Shown here piece after piece: positions 8,856 to 17,099 of a stretch of 38,008 nucleotides of DNA (the stretch's first letter is position 1; each line of letters begins with the position of its first letter). The notes below the pieces were generated by a model that was given only the letters and a program-made list of their open reading frames with translations, searched no databases and was not told the DNA's origin. The position numbers and the translations under genes were made by a program. The stretch covers positions 1 to 38,008 of the forward strand of contig JAAELR010000296.1 in assembly GCA_024226455.1 (NCBI GenBank). Reading direction: 5' to 3'. Origin of the DNA: Paracoccaceae bacterium. GTDB lineage: Bacteria > Pseudomonadota > Alphaproteobacteria > Rhodobacterales > Rhodobacteraceae.

Positions 8856-8932
8856 GCGCTCTGCCTTTGCCGGTTGACCACGGGGTCGATCCCCTGGGGG
8901 TCAGGTTACGCGATTGCCGCGGCACATGGAAA

Positions 8933-8955
8933 CCCGCGCATGACCTGTGCGCGGG
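8933..8955 (-). terminator. Hairpin downstream of the ABC exporter
   Basis: Arms CCCGCGCA (8933-8940) and TGCGCGGG (8948-8955) pair perfectly around a seven-base loop. Read leftward, in the direction of the exporter gene, it is followed by only three T, so it is a plausible but imperfect terminator. Confidence 0.45.
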
Positions 8956-8981
8956 GGTCAGCCGGTAGGGGAATTCCGGCG

Positions 8982-10661
8982 CTAGCCCGCCTCGGCGGCC
9001 GGGTTCTGGATCTGGTCGCTGACAATGACGCCGTCCTCCATCCGGATCAGCCTGTCGGCCTTGCCGAAGCAATGCTCGTCATGGGTGACCGCGACCACGC
9101 AATGGCCTGCCCGGGCCAGCCGTGGCACAAGCAGGTCATAAAAGAACGCCCGCCGTGCCGGATCCTGATCGGCGGCGAATTCGTCCAGCACGATGATCGG
9201 GCGTTTCTCGGCCAGAGCGATGGACAGCGCCAGCCGCCGCATCTGCCCGGTCGAGAGCGCCAGGTTGGAAAACTGGTCGCCAACGATCGAGACGCCCTCG
9301 CTGATCCCCAACTCCTCGATATGCTCTTGCAACCGGATGCGTTCGTCTTCGCTCAGCCCGTAGAGGTGGCGGAACATGTAGAACTCGCTGAACACCGCCG
9401 CGAAAACGCCGCGGTAATCGCTGACATTGGCCCGCGTCACGTCCTCGCCATCGATGAGGATCTGGCCGTCATCGGGATGCCGCAGGCCGGTCAGAAGCTG
9501 CAGCAATGTGGATTTGCCCATGCCGTTGCCGCCGGTGATGAACACCGACTGGCCGGGATAGAGCGTCAGGTCGACCGGCCCGAGAGTGAAGCTGTCCTTG
9601 ACCTTTTCGTTGCCGCCGACCTCGCGGGTCAGCCTGGCCACCACGCCGCGCAGTTCCAGGCTGCGGAAGCAGGGGCGGTTGTCGCCCTGATCGCCGATCA
9701 TTTCATGTTCTGCGTTTTGCTGCAGCCCTTCGTCAAGCTCGGCGAAGATGCGAAACGACACCCCCGCCCGGGCGATCATCGGCAGGTCGCCCACCATCGT
9801 CTCTATGGGGCCAAAGCTGAACAGCACCAGCGTCAGGATCTGCAGAATTGTCACGCTGTCGGCGCCGCCAAAGACCGGCAGGATCACGACGATGGAGATA
9901 AGCAGCGCCGCCAGGGCCCCCGTGGCGCTGATCTGCCCGTAGCTATAGTGCCGCTCGGCCACGATCGACAGCGCCTGGGCCTCTTTGATCTGGGTGCTGA
10001 TCTTGCCGACCAGGTCGTCGCGCCTGGTTTTGCGCAGACGCAGTTCCTTGTAGCCGTTCAGCAGGTCGCGGACGCTGTCGTGAAACGCGATCGTTGCGTC
10101 ATGGCTGGCGGCAACGGCACGGGTGGCGGGTTTCTCTGTAAGAAAGAACGCAGCGACACCGAAAATGAAAGCGACCACCGTGGCGAAGACAGAGACCGGC
10201 ATCTGCAGCGCCATGTAACCAATGCAGAAGATCAGCAGCATCACTGCCTGGGTGATCTCTACCAGCCGTACGGCGGTCTGGGCGACGTTGCCCACATGGC
10301 CGGTCGAGGCGTGATAGATCGTGCCGAAGGGCCGGGCCTGGAAGAACGAGACATCCGCCGCCAGCAGCCGTTTGGTGATATGCTGCCGCATCTTCAGCGT
10401 CAGCCGCTGCACCAGCGCCACGCCGCTCATCTTCGCCCAATGCGTCGAGATCAGCATCGCCACGGCACTGCCCAGAAGAGCGAGAAGCGCCCACATGTCC
10501 GGGCCGCCGCGCTCTGCCGTTTCGTTGATCAGGAAGATCATCGCGGTGCGGCTGGCCGAGGCGATCAGCACGAATATGAAGACCGGGCTGCGCAGCAGAT
10601 CGCTTTCACGCAGCAGGTAGCGCAGAAGGTCGCGCGTGTTCTTGGTTACAGAGGTGCTCAC
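8982..10661 (-). CDS. Cyclic-peptide-export type ABC transporter (permease-ATPase fusion)
   Basis: 559 residues from a GTG at 10661. Six membrane helices (about residues 25-285) precede one ATPase domain with Walker A GGNGMGKST (377-385), an unusual signature LSTGQMRRLAL (469-479) and Walker B IIVLDEFAAD (489-498). The LSTGQ signature and VFSEFYMFRHL Q-loop region match the SyrD/PvdE-like family (TIGR01194) that exports cyclic peptides or pyoverdine precursors. No peptide synthetase or precursor gene is visible, so the cargo is unknown. The frame stays open upstream through the remains of an ISAs1 transposase up to 11006. The start is therefore uncertain: an ATG at 10748 is an alternative, and neither has a strong ribosome-binding site. 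Confidence 0.8.
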   Translation of the reverse strand: MSTSVTKNTRDLLRYLLRESDLLRSPVFIFVLIASASRTAMIFLINETAERGGPDMWALLALLGSAVAMLISTHWAKMSGVALVQRLTLKMRQHITKRLLAADVSFFQARPFGTIYHASTGHVGNVAQTAVRLVEITQAVMLLIFCIGYMALQMPVSVFATVVAFIFGVAAFFLTEKPATRAVAASHDATIAFHDSVRDLLNGYKELRLRKTRRDDLVGKISTQIKEAQALSIVAERHYSYGQISATGALAALLISIVVILPVFGGADSVTILQILTLVLFSFGPIETMVGDLPMIARAGVSFRIFAELDEGLQQNAEHEMIGDQGDNRPCFRSLELRGVVARLTREVGGNEKVKDSFTLGPVDLTLYPGQSVFITGGNGMGKSTLLQLLTGLRHPDDGQILIDGEDVTRANVSDYRGVFAAVFSEFYMFRHLYGLSEDERIRLQEHIEELGISEGVSIVGDQFSNLALSTGQMRRLALSIALAEKRPIIVLDEFAADQDPARRAFFYDLLVPRLARAGHCVVAVTHDEHCFGKADRLIRMEDGVIVSDQIQNPAAEAG

Positions 10662-10734
10662 GAGGGCAAGTGCCGGGTTTTGTTGCAGCAAGGGCAGGGG
10701 AGCCCGTCGCGGCCAGAAACCACATGTGCCCGGG

Positions 10735-11418
10735 CAGGTCAACGCCATGCTGCTTGCGGTCCGGGGCAATCGCATTTCAGATTTGGCGATGAGCAATCGC
10801 AGGAATGTGTCGTCCCATCCCGCGCGTTTGAATCTGACGCGGCTTGGGCCTTTTGTTGTATCAGTCTTGATCACATTGAGCGCAGTTCGTTTGAACAGGG
10901 CGGAGTCGGCGGGTGCGTTTCTCGTCCGGGCCCGGCGGGTATCATCGCGCATGGTGACGTCGAGCGCCCGGTACAGACTGTTCTCGATCCCCCGGGTGGC
11001 CACCACGTTGCGGTGGTTTCAGCGCTGCTGGCTTCAGACAACAGCAAGATGCGGGTCTGAGCGGGGCCATTGTCGCGCGTGGCAGTTTCTGTTGCCACCG
11101 CTCTCGGCTCTGGCCAGTTGTGGGCTGGGCACGGCCACGCGCCATGACCCCACGCCGTGACCATATTCAAGGCCGACGCCTCGGACGCGTGATCGAAGGA
11201 TCCGCGCAAGGTCTTGCCATCGATGGCATTCGCATCCGGCCCTGTCAGAGCCTCGCGCCTAATCCGGAAATCGGCGGCAAACCTGACAAGAACGCCGCAA
11301 ACGCGACCGGATTGAGGGCCTGAATCACCCGACTGAACCTGTCGGGGCTTGGCCTTCCAAACGGCAATTCGAGGACTTCATGCAAGATCATTTCCTTCGC
11401 CTCGGAAAAACCTGCCAT
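10735..11418 (-). pseudogene. Decayed ISAs1-family transposase
   Basis: The minus strand carries pieces of an ISAs1/H-repeat transposase in the right order but in different frames. From the original ATG at 11418 (GGAGG upstream) comes LELPFGRPSPDRFSRVIQAL. After a frameshift near 11290 comes ANAIDGKTLRGSFDHAS and SALNMVTAW. Then a large internal part is missing. TRILLLSEASSAE follows and, after another shift, GIENSLYRALDV, ARTRNAPADSALFKRTALN and FKRAGWDDTFLRLL. Full-length relatives are about 370 codons; here only about 640 bases remain, so the DDE centre is mostly deleted. CAGGTCAACGC at 10735 may be the terminal repeat; the other end was not found. The element is dead. Confidence 0.8.
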
Positions 11419-11841
11419 ATCAACCTCCGTCTCGCCGCCACAAAGAAAAATGGAGCAAAAAACATGATCCCCGGGGGAACAGGTGCCGCGTCGCGTTGCC
11501 GGTTCGCGGATCACCCAATTCATTGAAATAGTGAAAAAAATCTTACATCAGCGCCTCCTGCTACCACTGCAGAAGTGCAGAATCCAGTTCTCAACACCTG
11601 TCAGGCTTCAAATTCGACTCCCCTGGCTTGCGGCCCGGGGCGGGTTGTGTTCAATGACCGGCGGAGCGACGAAAGCGGGGCAGGTGATGGCGATGGAACG
11701 GTGGCGTGCGGCGTGCAAAACACGCGACTCGGGTGCCGCCATCACCATCTGCGTGGGATGCGCCGCGACGACAAGCCCAAGGATCTCCGGCACGGTATCC
11801 GACACGATCTGGCCCGCGCATATGCCTGCGGGGTTTGGCCG
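11419..11841. other. Intergenic stretch, no gene recognised
   Basis: About 420 bases between the transposase remnant and the membrane-protein gene. It begins AT-rich (poly-A patches near 11440-11465 and 11530-11545) and becomes GC-rich after 11620. The plus-strand frame of the next gene is open across much of it, but the translated residues before about 11842 have no recognisable pattern. It probably holds the promoter of that gene and the outer end of the dead insertion element. Confidence 0.4.
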
Positions 11842-12609
11842 GTGACACCGGCCCGGGCAGCAGCGGAACCAGGCGGTCCGGCCGGGCTGTGGCTATGGCT
11901 GGCGCTGGGGCTGAACGGATTTGCCATCGTAACGGTGACCTACTGGATCTACACCGCGCGCTGGGAATTCATCGAGCGCAACGGCGAGACATACACAAAG
12001 CCGCCGACGATCAGCCGCGCGATCTCTGACCCGGTGATCGGAGACCCGTTTTCCGTCTGGATCACGATCTCGAGCGTCTGCCTGGTGATCGGGGTCGGGA
12101 TTTTGGCGCTGCGACACATTGGGCTGATCCGGCGGTATGGTGATTGCGGCAGGTACCTGACCGTGGCGGCGCTGGTGGGCTGGCCGGCGGTCATTGTGCT
12201 GCAGGCTGCTTCGGCGTTGGGAATAACCTGGTTGAGCAACTACCGGTTTCCTGATTTCAACGACATGCATATGCTCGGCAGCTATCTGTTCTTCATCAGC
12301 CAGGCTCTGGTGGTTGTGTTGGTCACCATCTTCAACCACGCCCTGCTGCGCGACCGGAGCGGTCTGGCGCTGCTTGTCTCGGACGCGAGGGTCAGGCACG
12401 GCTGGGTGCGGGCGCGGTATTATGCGGGGCTGTTGAGCGTAACCATGTCGGTGCTCTACTTTGGGTTGTTCGCGCTTAAGGGTATCTACGAGGGGGCCTC
12501 GGCCCCGGTGCTTTATACTGCCTATGTCAGCTTTGAATTGGCGGCGCTTACCAGTTTCATGCTGGTGCTGGGGCTGCTTCATGGCGATTTGCATGGGTCG
12601 CGGCGATAG
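11842..12609 (+). CDS. Six-helix membrane protein, possibly Frag1/DRAM/Sfk1-like
   Basis: About 255 residues if translation starts at the GTG at 11842 (GGGG eight bases upstream); an ATG at 11758 is the alternative. Six hydrophobic segments are evident. The loop after helix 1 contains PPTISRAISDPVIGDPFSVW and helix 4 begins FNDMHMLGSYLFF. The P.IS....P...F loop and the H..G at the start of helix 4 recall the Frag1/DRAM/Sfk1 family (PF10277), to which eukaryotic PGAP2 and Cwh43, factors in lipid-anchor remodelling, belong. This is a weak resemblance by eye. The gene stands alone on the plus strand, convergent with the lipid locus. Confidence 0.5.
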   Translation: MTPARAAAEPGGPAGLWLWLALGLNGFAIVTVTYWIYTARWEFIERNGETYTKPPTISRAISDPVIGDPFSVWITISSVCLVIGVGILALRHIGLIRRYGDCGRYLTVAALVGWPAVIVLQAASALGITWLSNYRFPDFNDMHMLGSYLFFISQALVVVLVTIFNHALLRDRSGLALLVSDARVRHGWVRARYYAGLLSVTMSVLYFGLFALKGIYEGASAPVLYTAYVSFELAALTSFMLVLGLLHGDLHGSRR

Positions 12610-12675
12610 CGGCCTGGCGTCGGGGAGGGCAGATCCCGCCGGGAGTTTATCAGCCAGATCAAGGAGCCGGTGCTT

Positions 12676-13287
12676 TCAGTCGCCGGACCGGTCGCTTTGC
12701 CGCAGCATTGCCGCGGCGCGGGCGGCGCGTTGCAGGGCGGTGGCGTGGCACAGCAGCCCGTAGGCCAGGAGGCCCCAGAACATCAGCCCCATCCAGCCGG
12801 TGACACCTGCGACCACCAGCAGCAGGCACAGCGCGATGATGCGTTCGAGGCGCTCGAAGAAATCCGGCCATGCCTCGTTCCTGACGGGGATCTCGATGGC
12901 GGTGCGGGCCTTAGCGTAGCTGGTGATCATGGCGCCGGAAAATGCCAGCAGGGCCAGCGCCCAGAGCCCGGTGACCCAGGCGATGGCGCTCAGCACGACA
13001 AGTTCCTGGTAGCGGTCGACCATGGCGTCGAAATAGCCGCCCAGTTTCGACGACATGCCACGCAGGCGGGACACGGCGCCGTCGAGTGCGTCAAAGGCGA
13101 AGGCCACGGCCAGGGTCAGCCCGTAGATCAGCGGGTTTTGGTGCCACAGATAGGCCGCCGAAACCACCAAGATCAGCACCAGCCCTAGGGCCGTCACCTG
13201 ATTCGGCGTCAGGCGCGCGCGCACCAGCGGCCGGGCCAGGCTTTCCCATAGCGGGTCGATATAGTCCTTCATCAGCCCGTCGATCAT
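12676..13287 (-). CDS. CDP-alcohol phosphatidyltransferase family protein (first copy)
   Basis: 203 residues, multi-helix membrane enzyme. The family motif is present at 66-91: Asp66, Asp69-Gly70, Arg74, Gly83, Asp87 and Asp91 with the canonical spacing, but the usual alanine before the arginine is serine (Ser73). RLTPNQVTALGLVLIL precedes it, as in phosphatidylglycerophosphate and phosphatidylinositol-phosphate synthases. Such enzymes move a phosphatidyl group from CDP-diacylglycerol to an alcohol or polyol phosphate. Its start overlaps the stop of the upstream FGGY kinase by four bases (ATGA), so the kinase product may be its acceptor. The exact acceptor is unknown. Confidence 0.85.
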   Translation of the reverse strand: MIDGLMKDYIDPLWESLARPLVRARLTPNQVTALGLVLILVVSAAYLWHQNPLIYGLTLAVAFAFDALDGAVSRLRGMSSKLGGYFDAMVDRYQELVVLSAIAWVTGLWALALLAFSGAMITSYAKARTAIEIPVRNEAWPDFFERLERIIALCLLLVVAGVTGWMGLMFWGLLAYGLLCHATALQRAARAAAMLRQSDRSGD

Positions 13288-14840
13288 GGTGTTTCCTTGC
13301 GGTATAGTTTGACCAGCGTCCTGCGTATATGGCGCAGCCTCTGGTAGCGCTCGTCGGTGATTGCCACCTGTGCCGGGTCGGGATCATAGACCGGCCCGTC
13401 GCGCCCGTGCATCGTCTCGGCGGCGCCCCATACGGTCTTTGCCCAGCCCAGTGTCGGCGCGGCCATGGCGGCGGCGCCCAGAACGCCGCTCATCCGTGTG
13501 TCGCCGACCTGCACCTGGCGGTTCAGTGCGTTGGCCATGGATTGCGCCAGATAGGGATTGGCAGCGGCGCCGCCGACCAGGGGGATCGCCCCGTCGGAGC
13601 GGGCGCCGCGCTGCGCGGCGACCTTCTGAAACGCCCAGCGGGTGTTCAGGGCCACGCCCTCTACCACGCTGCGCTTGATGGCATCGGTGCCGTGGCGCAG
13701 TGCCAGACCGATGAAGGCGCCGCGCAGGCGTTCCTCGTCGACCGGCACGCGCTCGCCTGCCAGCCAAGGCAGAAAGAACGGGTCGTCGGGCTGCTTTTCG
13801 CCGAACCCGGTGTAAAACTCCGCAAGCTTGTCGTCGGCGTCGCGCTGGCGGACGTCGAACCCGTCGGCCAGCCAGGAAAGCGCGGCTCCGGCGCTTTCCT
13901 GGGTGGCGATCAGCAGCGGGCGAAAACCGATCGACGAGGTGATGGTGGCGTAGGAATGCGCCACGCTGAGCACCCGACGGTCAAAGAAACCCGCCACCCA
14001 GCTGGAGGTCGAAAGACAGATATGCAGCGCGCCGTCGCAAACGGCGCCGGATCCAATGGCGGTGGCGCTGACATCGCCGCCGCCGGCCACCACCGGAATG
14101 TCGGCACGCAGTTCCAGCTGTGCCGCGGCAGCCGGTGTCAGCCCGCCCACCACGGCGCTGCCATCGACGATGCGCGGCAGCTTGCCGGTCGGGATCCCCA
14201 CATGCGACGTCAGGCTTTTTGACCAGCCCTCGCGTCCGCGCCGCGTGTCCATCAGCCAGGTCAGGTTGGCGCTGTCGGCGGTGGTGGCGAACTCTCCGGT
14301 GGCGCGATGCAGCAGCCAGTCCTTGACGTCGAGCAGAACGGCGCTGCGCGCGTAGGTTTCGGGCTCGTGCTGCTTGATCCACAGCATCTTGCCGATCGGG
14401 TCCATGCCGTTATGGCTGGGCGCGCCATTGGCCAGCGGCAACCAGCGCAGCAGAGTGCCGACACCATAGCCCGAGACCCTGGGAAAACCGCCCAGCACCT
14501 TCTGCATCAGCGGGGCAGAGCGTTTGTCGAGCCACACCAGCGCAGGCCGCAGCGGAGCGCCTCGGGCATCGGCGCAAACCAGCCCGGCCATCTGGGCACA
14601 GAACACGATGGCCCCGGTGCGGGCGGCCAGATCCGGTACCTCGGTACCGAGCCGGGCGATGCCGCGAGCCAGCGCGCTCCACCAGTCCTCGGGGTTCTGC
14701 TCGGCCTGGCTGGGTCCGGGCAAATGCAGCGGGTAACTGGCCGTGGTCGAGGCGACAAGACGCAAATCGGCGCCGACTGCGCCGATCTTGACGCCCGAGG
14801 TGCCGAAATCGGCGGCGATGATCAGGTCGGTTGTGGTCAT
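13284..14840 (-). CDS. FGGY family carbohydrate kinase
   Basis: 518 residues from the ATG at 14840 (MTTTDLIIAADFGTSGVKIG). The ribonuclease-H-like ATPase fold shows the phosphate-1 motif AADFGTSGVK (9-18). The second domain carries VAGGGDVSATAIGSGAV and the FGGY signature-like region IPLVGGAAANPYLAQSMANA (about 435-454). Closest in layout to xylulokinases, which phosphorylate a ketose or polyol with ATP. No pentose-catabolic gene is nearby. Translational coupling to a CDP-alcohol phosphatidyltransferase suggests instead that it makes a polyol phosphate for a lipid head group; that is inference. It diverges from the Stealth gene with 125 bases between the starts. Confidence 0.85.
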   Translation of the reverse strand: MTTTDLIIAADFGTSGVKIGAVGADLRLVASTTASYPLHLPGPSQAEQNPEDWWSALARGIARLGTEVPDLAARTGAIVFCAQMAGLVCADARGAPLRPALVWLDKRSAPLMQKVLGGFPRVSGYGVGTLLRWLPLANGAPSHNGMDPIGKMLWIKQHEPETYARSAVLLDVKDWLLHRATGEFATTADSANLTWLMDTRRGREGWSKSLTSHVGIPTGKLPRIVDGSAVVGGLTPAAAAQLELRADIPVVAGGGDVSATAIGSGAVCDGALHICLSTSSWVAGFFDRRVLSVAHSYATITSSIGFRPLLIATQESAGAALSWLADGFDVRQRDADDKLAEFYTGFGEKQPDDPFFLPWLAGERVPVDEERLRGAFIGLALRHGTDAIKRSVVEGVALNTRWAFQKVAAQRGARSDGAIPLVGGAAANPYLAQSMANALNRQVQVGDTRMSGVLGAAAMAAPTLGWAKTVWGAAETMHGRDGPVYDPDPAQVAITDERYQRLRHIRRTLVKLYRKETP

Positions 14841-14965
14841 CGGTCGGGCGTCGTCTCCGCAAAATGCGCCGCTACATCTGCCCCGATGGCGGGGTAAAGG
14901 CAACACCCCGGCTTGCAATCGGCCGATTGCTGGCGCATTGCACCGGCAAACGGGAGCACGGGTCC

Positions 14966-15922
14966 ATGGACCAGATCGATATCGTCTATACTTGGGTGGA
15001 TGACAGTTTTCCCGGCTATCTGGAGCAATTGAACCAATATGTGACCGACAAGCGCGACCACAATCCGAACCGGACGCGCGACAACCTCGACATTATCCGC
15101 TATTCGATGCGCTCGGTGGCGCGGCATCTGCCGCAGGTGCGCAAGATCCATTTTGTGTCGTGCCGACCGCAGGTGCCGGGCTGGCTGGATGCGGAACATC
15201 CTAGGATCAACGTGGTGCATCACGACGCGATCATCGCCGCGGATATTCTGCCAACATTCAATTCTTTCAGTATCGTCAGTCACTTGCACCTGATACCTGA
15301 TGTTGCGCCGCGGTTTGTATATATCGAGGACGACATGCTGGTCATGTCGCCGCGTCTGATGCAGGCGATGTTCGCCCCAGACGGGCGGCCCCATGTGCAT
15401 CTCAAACCCATGCGCGTGGTACCGCTGGCCAAGCTGAACCCGGCGACATCGAGCCCGTGGAACCTGGCGCTGGCCAATGGCGATGCGGCTTTGGCCGATC
15501 GGTTCGGGCCGGGGCCGCGGCGCCACGTGATCCACGGGCCTCAGGTGATGGATGTGGCGGTGAGCGAAGCGATGTGCCGCGATTACGCCGGGCTGATAGG
15601 GGCAACGCGGGCCTCGCGGTTCCGTGGTGGCGACAACGTGCCGCCGGAATGGTTGTCGCGGCATCTGGCGATCGAGACCGGGGCAGCGGTTGCGGCGGAT
15701 TGGAATTTGAGCAAGCGCGTGCAAGGTTATGTCAGCATAGAGAATTTCGCGCTCTGGACCTGGTGGCAGTTGCAGCGCGTCAAAAGCCGCAGGCCGCTAA
15801 GCATCACGCTGAACGACAGTTTCGACGACGCGCCGAAGCCCCGGGTCGAGGCGATGGTGAAGGCCCAGTTGAACCGCTGGTTCCCGGACCCGGCGCCCTG
15901 GGAGAAGCTTGGGGCCGATTGA
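14966..15922 (+). CDS. Stealth family sugar-phosphate transferase
   Basis: 318 residues. All Stealth blocks are visible: CR1 DIVYTWVDDS at the N-terminus, CR2 with RDNLDIIRYSMRSVARHLP, LPTFNSFSIVSHLHLIPD and FVYIEDDMLV, a CR3-like HGPQVMDVAVSEAM and a short CR4-like WFPDPAPWE. Stealth proteins include capsule polymerases that transfer hexose-1-phosphate from a nucleotide sugar, and the eukaryotic GlcNAc-1-phosphotransferase. The start at 14966 is supported by GGGAG upstream. There is no capsule locus around it. Neighbouring lipid-head-group genes suggest it decorates a lipid or lipid-linked glycan, which is inference. Confidence 0.88.
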   Translation: MDQIDIVYTWVDDSFPGYLEQLNQYVTDKRDHNPNRTRDNLDIIRYSMRSVARHLPQVRKIHFVSCRPQVPGWLDAEHPRINVVHHDAIIAADILPTFNSFSIVSHLHLIPDVAPRFVYIEDDMLVMSPRLMQAMFAPDGRPHVHLKPMRVVPLAKLNPATSSPWNLALANGDAALADRFGPGPRRHVIHGPQVMDVAVSEAMCRDYAGLIGATRASRFRGGDNVPPEWLSRHLAIETGAAVAADWNLSKRVQGYVSIENFALWTWWQLQRVKSRRPLSITLNDSFDDAPKPRVEAMVKAQLNRWFPDPAPWEKLGAD

Positions 15923-15987
15923 ACGTTTTCAATCGGAGACATGCAGAGTAGATTGAGCGGTAATCCAAGCCTTGGGAGCCCTAGAAA

Positions 15988-17085
15988 ATGGACCAATCCC
16001 CCAGCCAGTTGCCCTCGGGCGGCCGCAAGGTCGGTATCTCGGTGCAGGCCAGGCGGCACAATGACATGCATCGCGCGGCAGTTGCGGCGCATCCTGAACT
16101 GAAGACGGTCAACGGTGCAGAGTGGCGCACGGTGTTAGCCATACCGGCGCTGTTCGTGGCCCATTGGGGCATGGCCTGGGCGGTCAGCGACGCGCCGATC
16201 TGGGTGATCTTCGTGGCGGCGTTCTTTTGGGGCCAGTGGGCTATTCATGCCACCGGCGGGCTGGTGCACGAGACCGCGCACAAGCTGATCTTCCGCGGCG
16301 CCCGCGCCAAGCTGGCCGTCGATCTGGGTCTGGAGTGGATATTGGGCAGCTACGCCAAGCAGCTGACCTATCAGCACGAGCATATGACCAGCCATCACCC
16401 CTATATCGGCGACTATGAGCGTGACTATGAGCACGAGGATATCTGCGCTTTCACCAGCCGGATGCGGCTGCGCCACGACAACCCGGTGGTACAGCGCCTG
16501 CTGACCGGGTTCACGCTGTTTGTGCACCTGCTGCCGCTGGGCTTCATCATTGGTGACGAGATATTGCCGAGGCTGAACCGATGGGTGACCGGCCGGTCGC
16601 AGCGCGACCCTGAACGTGTCATCGAGGCGACCAGGCCGCCGGTCTGGCAGGTGAGGCTGTTCATCTCCACATCGCTGGTCTCGAACCTGACGCTGCTGTG
16701 GCTGCTGGGCCCCTGGGCGCTGCTCTATCATCTTTGGGCGCTGAGTCTGTTTCTGGGCAAGTTCGGCATCTGGAACCTGGGCCAGTCGCTGTCAGAGCAT
16801 GAGGGCACCAATGACCAGACGCCGTCCCGGTCGACCTATGGCTGGATCAACATCCCGCTGCTGAACACCGGCTACCACAATGAACACCACACCTTCCCGA
16901 ACGTGGCCTGGACCAGGCTGCCGTTACTGCACCAGACCGCGCCAGAGGTGTTCGATGCGAAGGCCGACAAAAGCTATTTCGGCTATTGGCTGGACCATGT
17001 GCGCGGCGATTTCACCGCCAGCCGTGGAACAGCGCTGCACGACGAGGACAACAGCGCACGCTGCGAGGGCAGCGTCGCGGGCTGA
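15988..17085 (+). CDS. Fatty-acid desaturase family, sphingolipid delta-4 desaturase (DES1)-like
   Basis: 365 residues, membrane di-iron enzyme. Histidine boxes: HETAH (94-98), HEHMTSHH (130-137) and GYHNEHHTFPN (296-306), plus SEHEG (269-273) and TYGWIN before the third box. Three features point to DES1-type enzymes rather than ordinary acyl desaturases: the N-terminal RRHNDMHRAAVAAHPELK, which resembles the DES1 leader that reads RRKEIL.KYPEIK; the SEH element; and the HNEHH.FPN box. DES1 introduces the trans double bond (or hydroxyl) at C4 of dihydroceramide. The start at 15988 has GGGAG about nine bases upstream. It lies 65 bases after the Stealth gene and converges with the glycosyltransferase gene. 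Confidence 0.83.
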   Translation: MDQSPSQLPSGGRKVGISVQARRHNDMHRAAVAAHPELKTVNGAEWRTVLAIPALFVAHWGMAWAVSDAPIWVIFVAAFFWGQWAIHATGGLVHETAHKLIFRGARAKLAVDLGLEWILGSYAKQLTYQHEHMTSHHPYIGDYERDYEHEDICAFTSRMRLRHDNPVVQRLLTGFTLFVHLLPLGFIIGDEILPRLNRWVTGRSQRDPERVIEATRPPVWQVRLFISTSLVSNLTLLWLLGPWALLYHLWALSLFLGKFGIWNLGQSLSEHEGTNDQTPSRSTYGWINIPLLNTGYHNEHHTFPNVAWTRLPLLHQTAPEVFDAKADKSYFGYWLDHVRGDFTASRGTALHDEDNSARCEGSVAG

Positions 17086-17099
17086 GGTCGGCCCGCGGC

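Noticed and set aside
8232-11060. Very long plus-strand open frame (942 codons)
   Set aside because: It lies antisense to the transglycosylase and the ABC exporter, both with full motif sets. Its translation is low-complexity, rich in H, Q, R and G, as expected for an antisense frame in GC-rich DNA.
11580-11640. tRNA-like TTCGACTCCC string
   Set aside because: No acceptor or anticodon stem could be formed around it.
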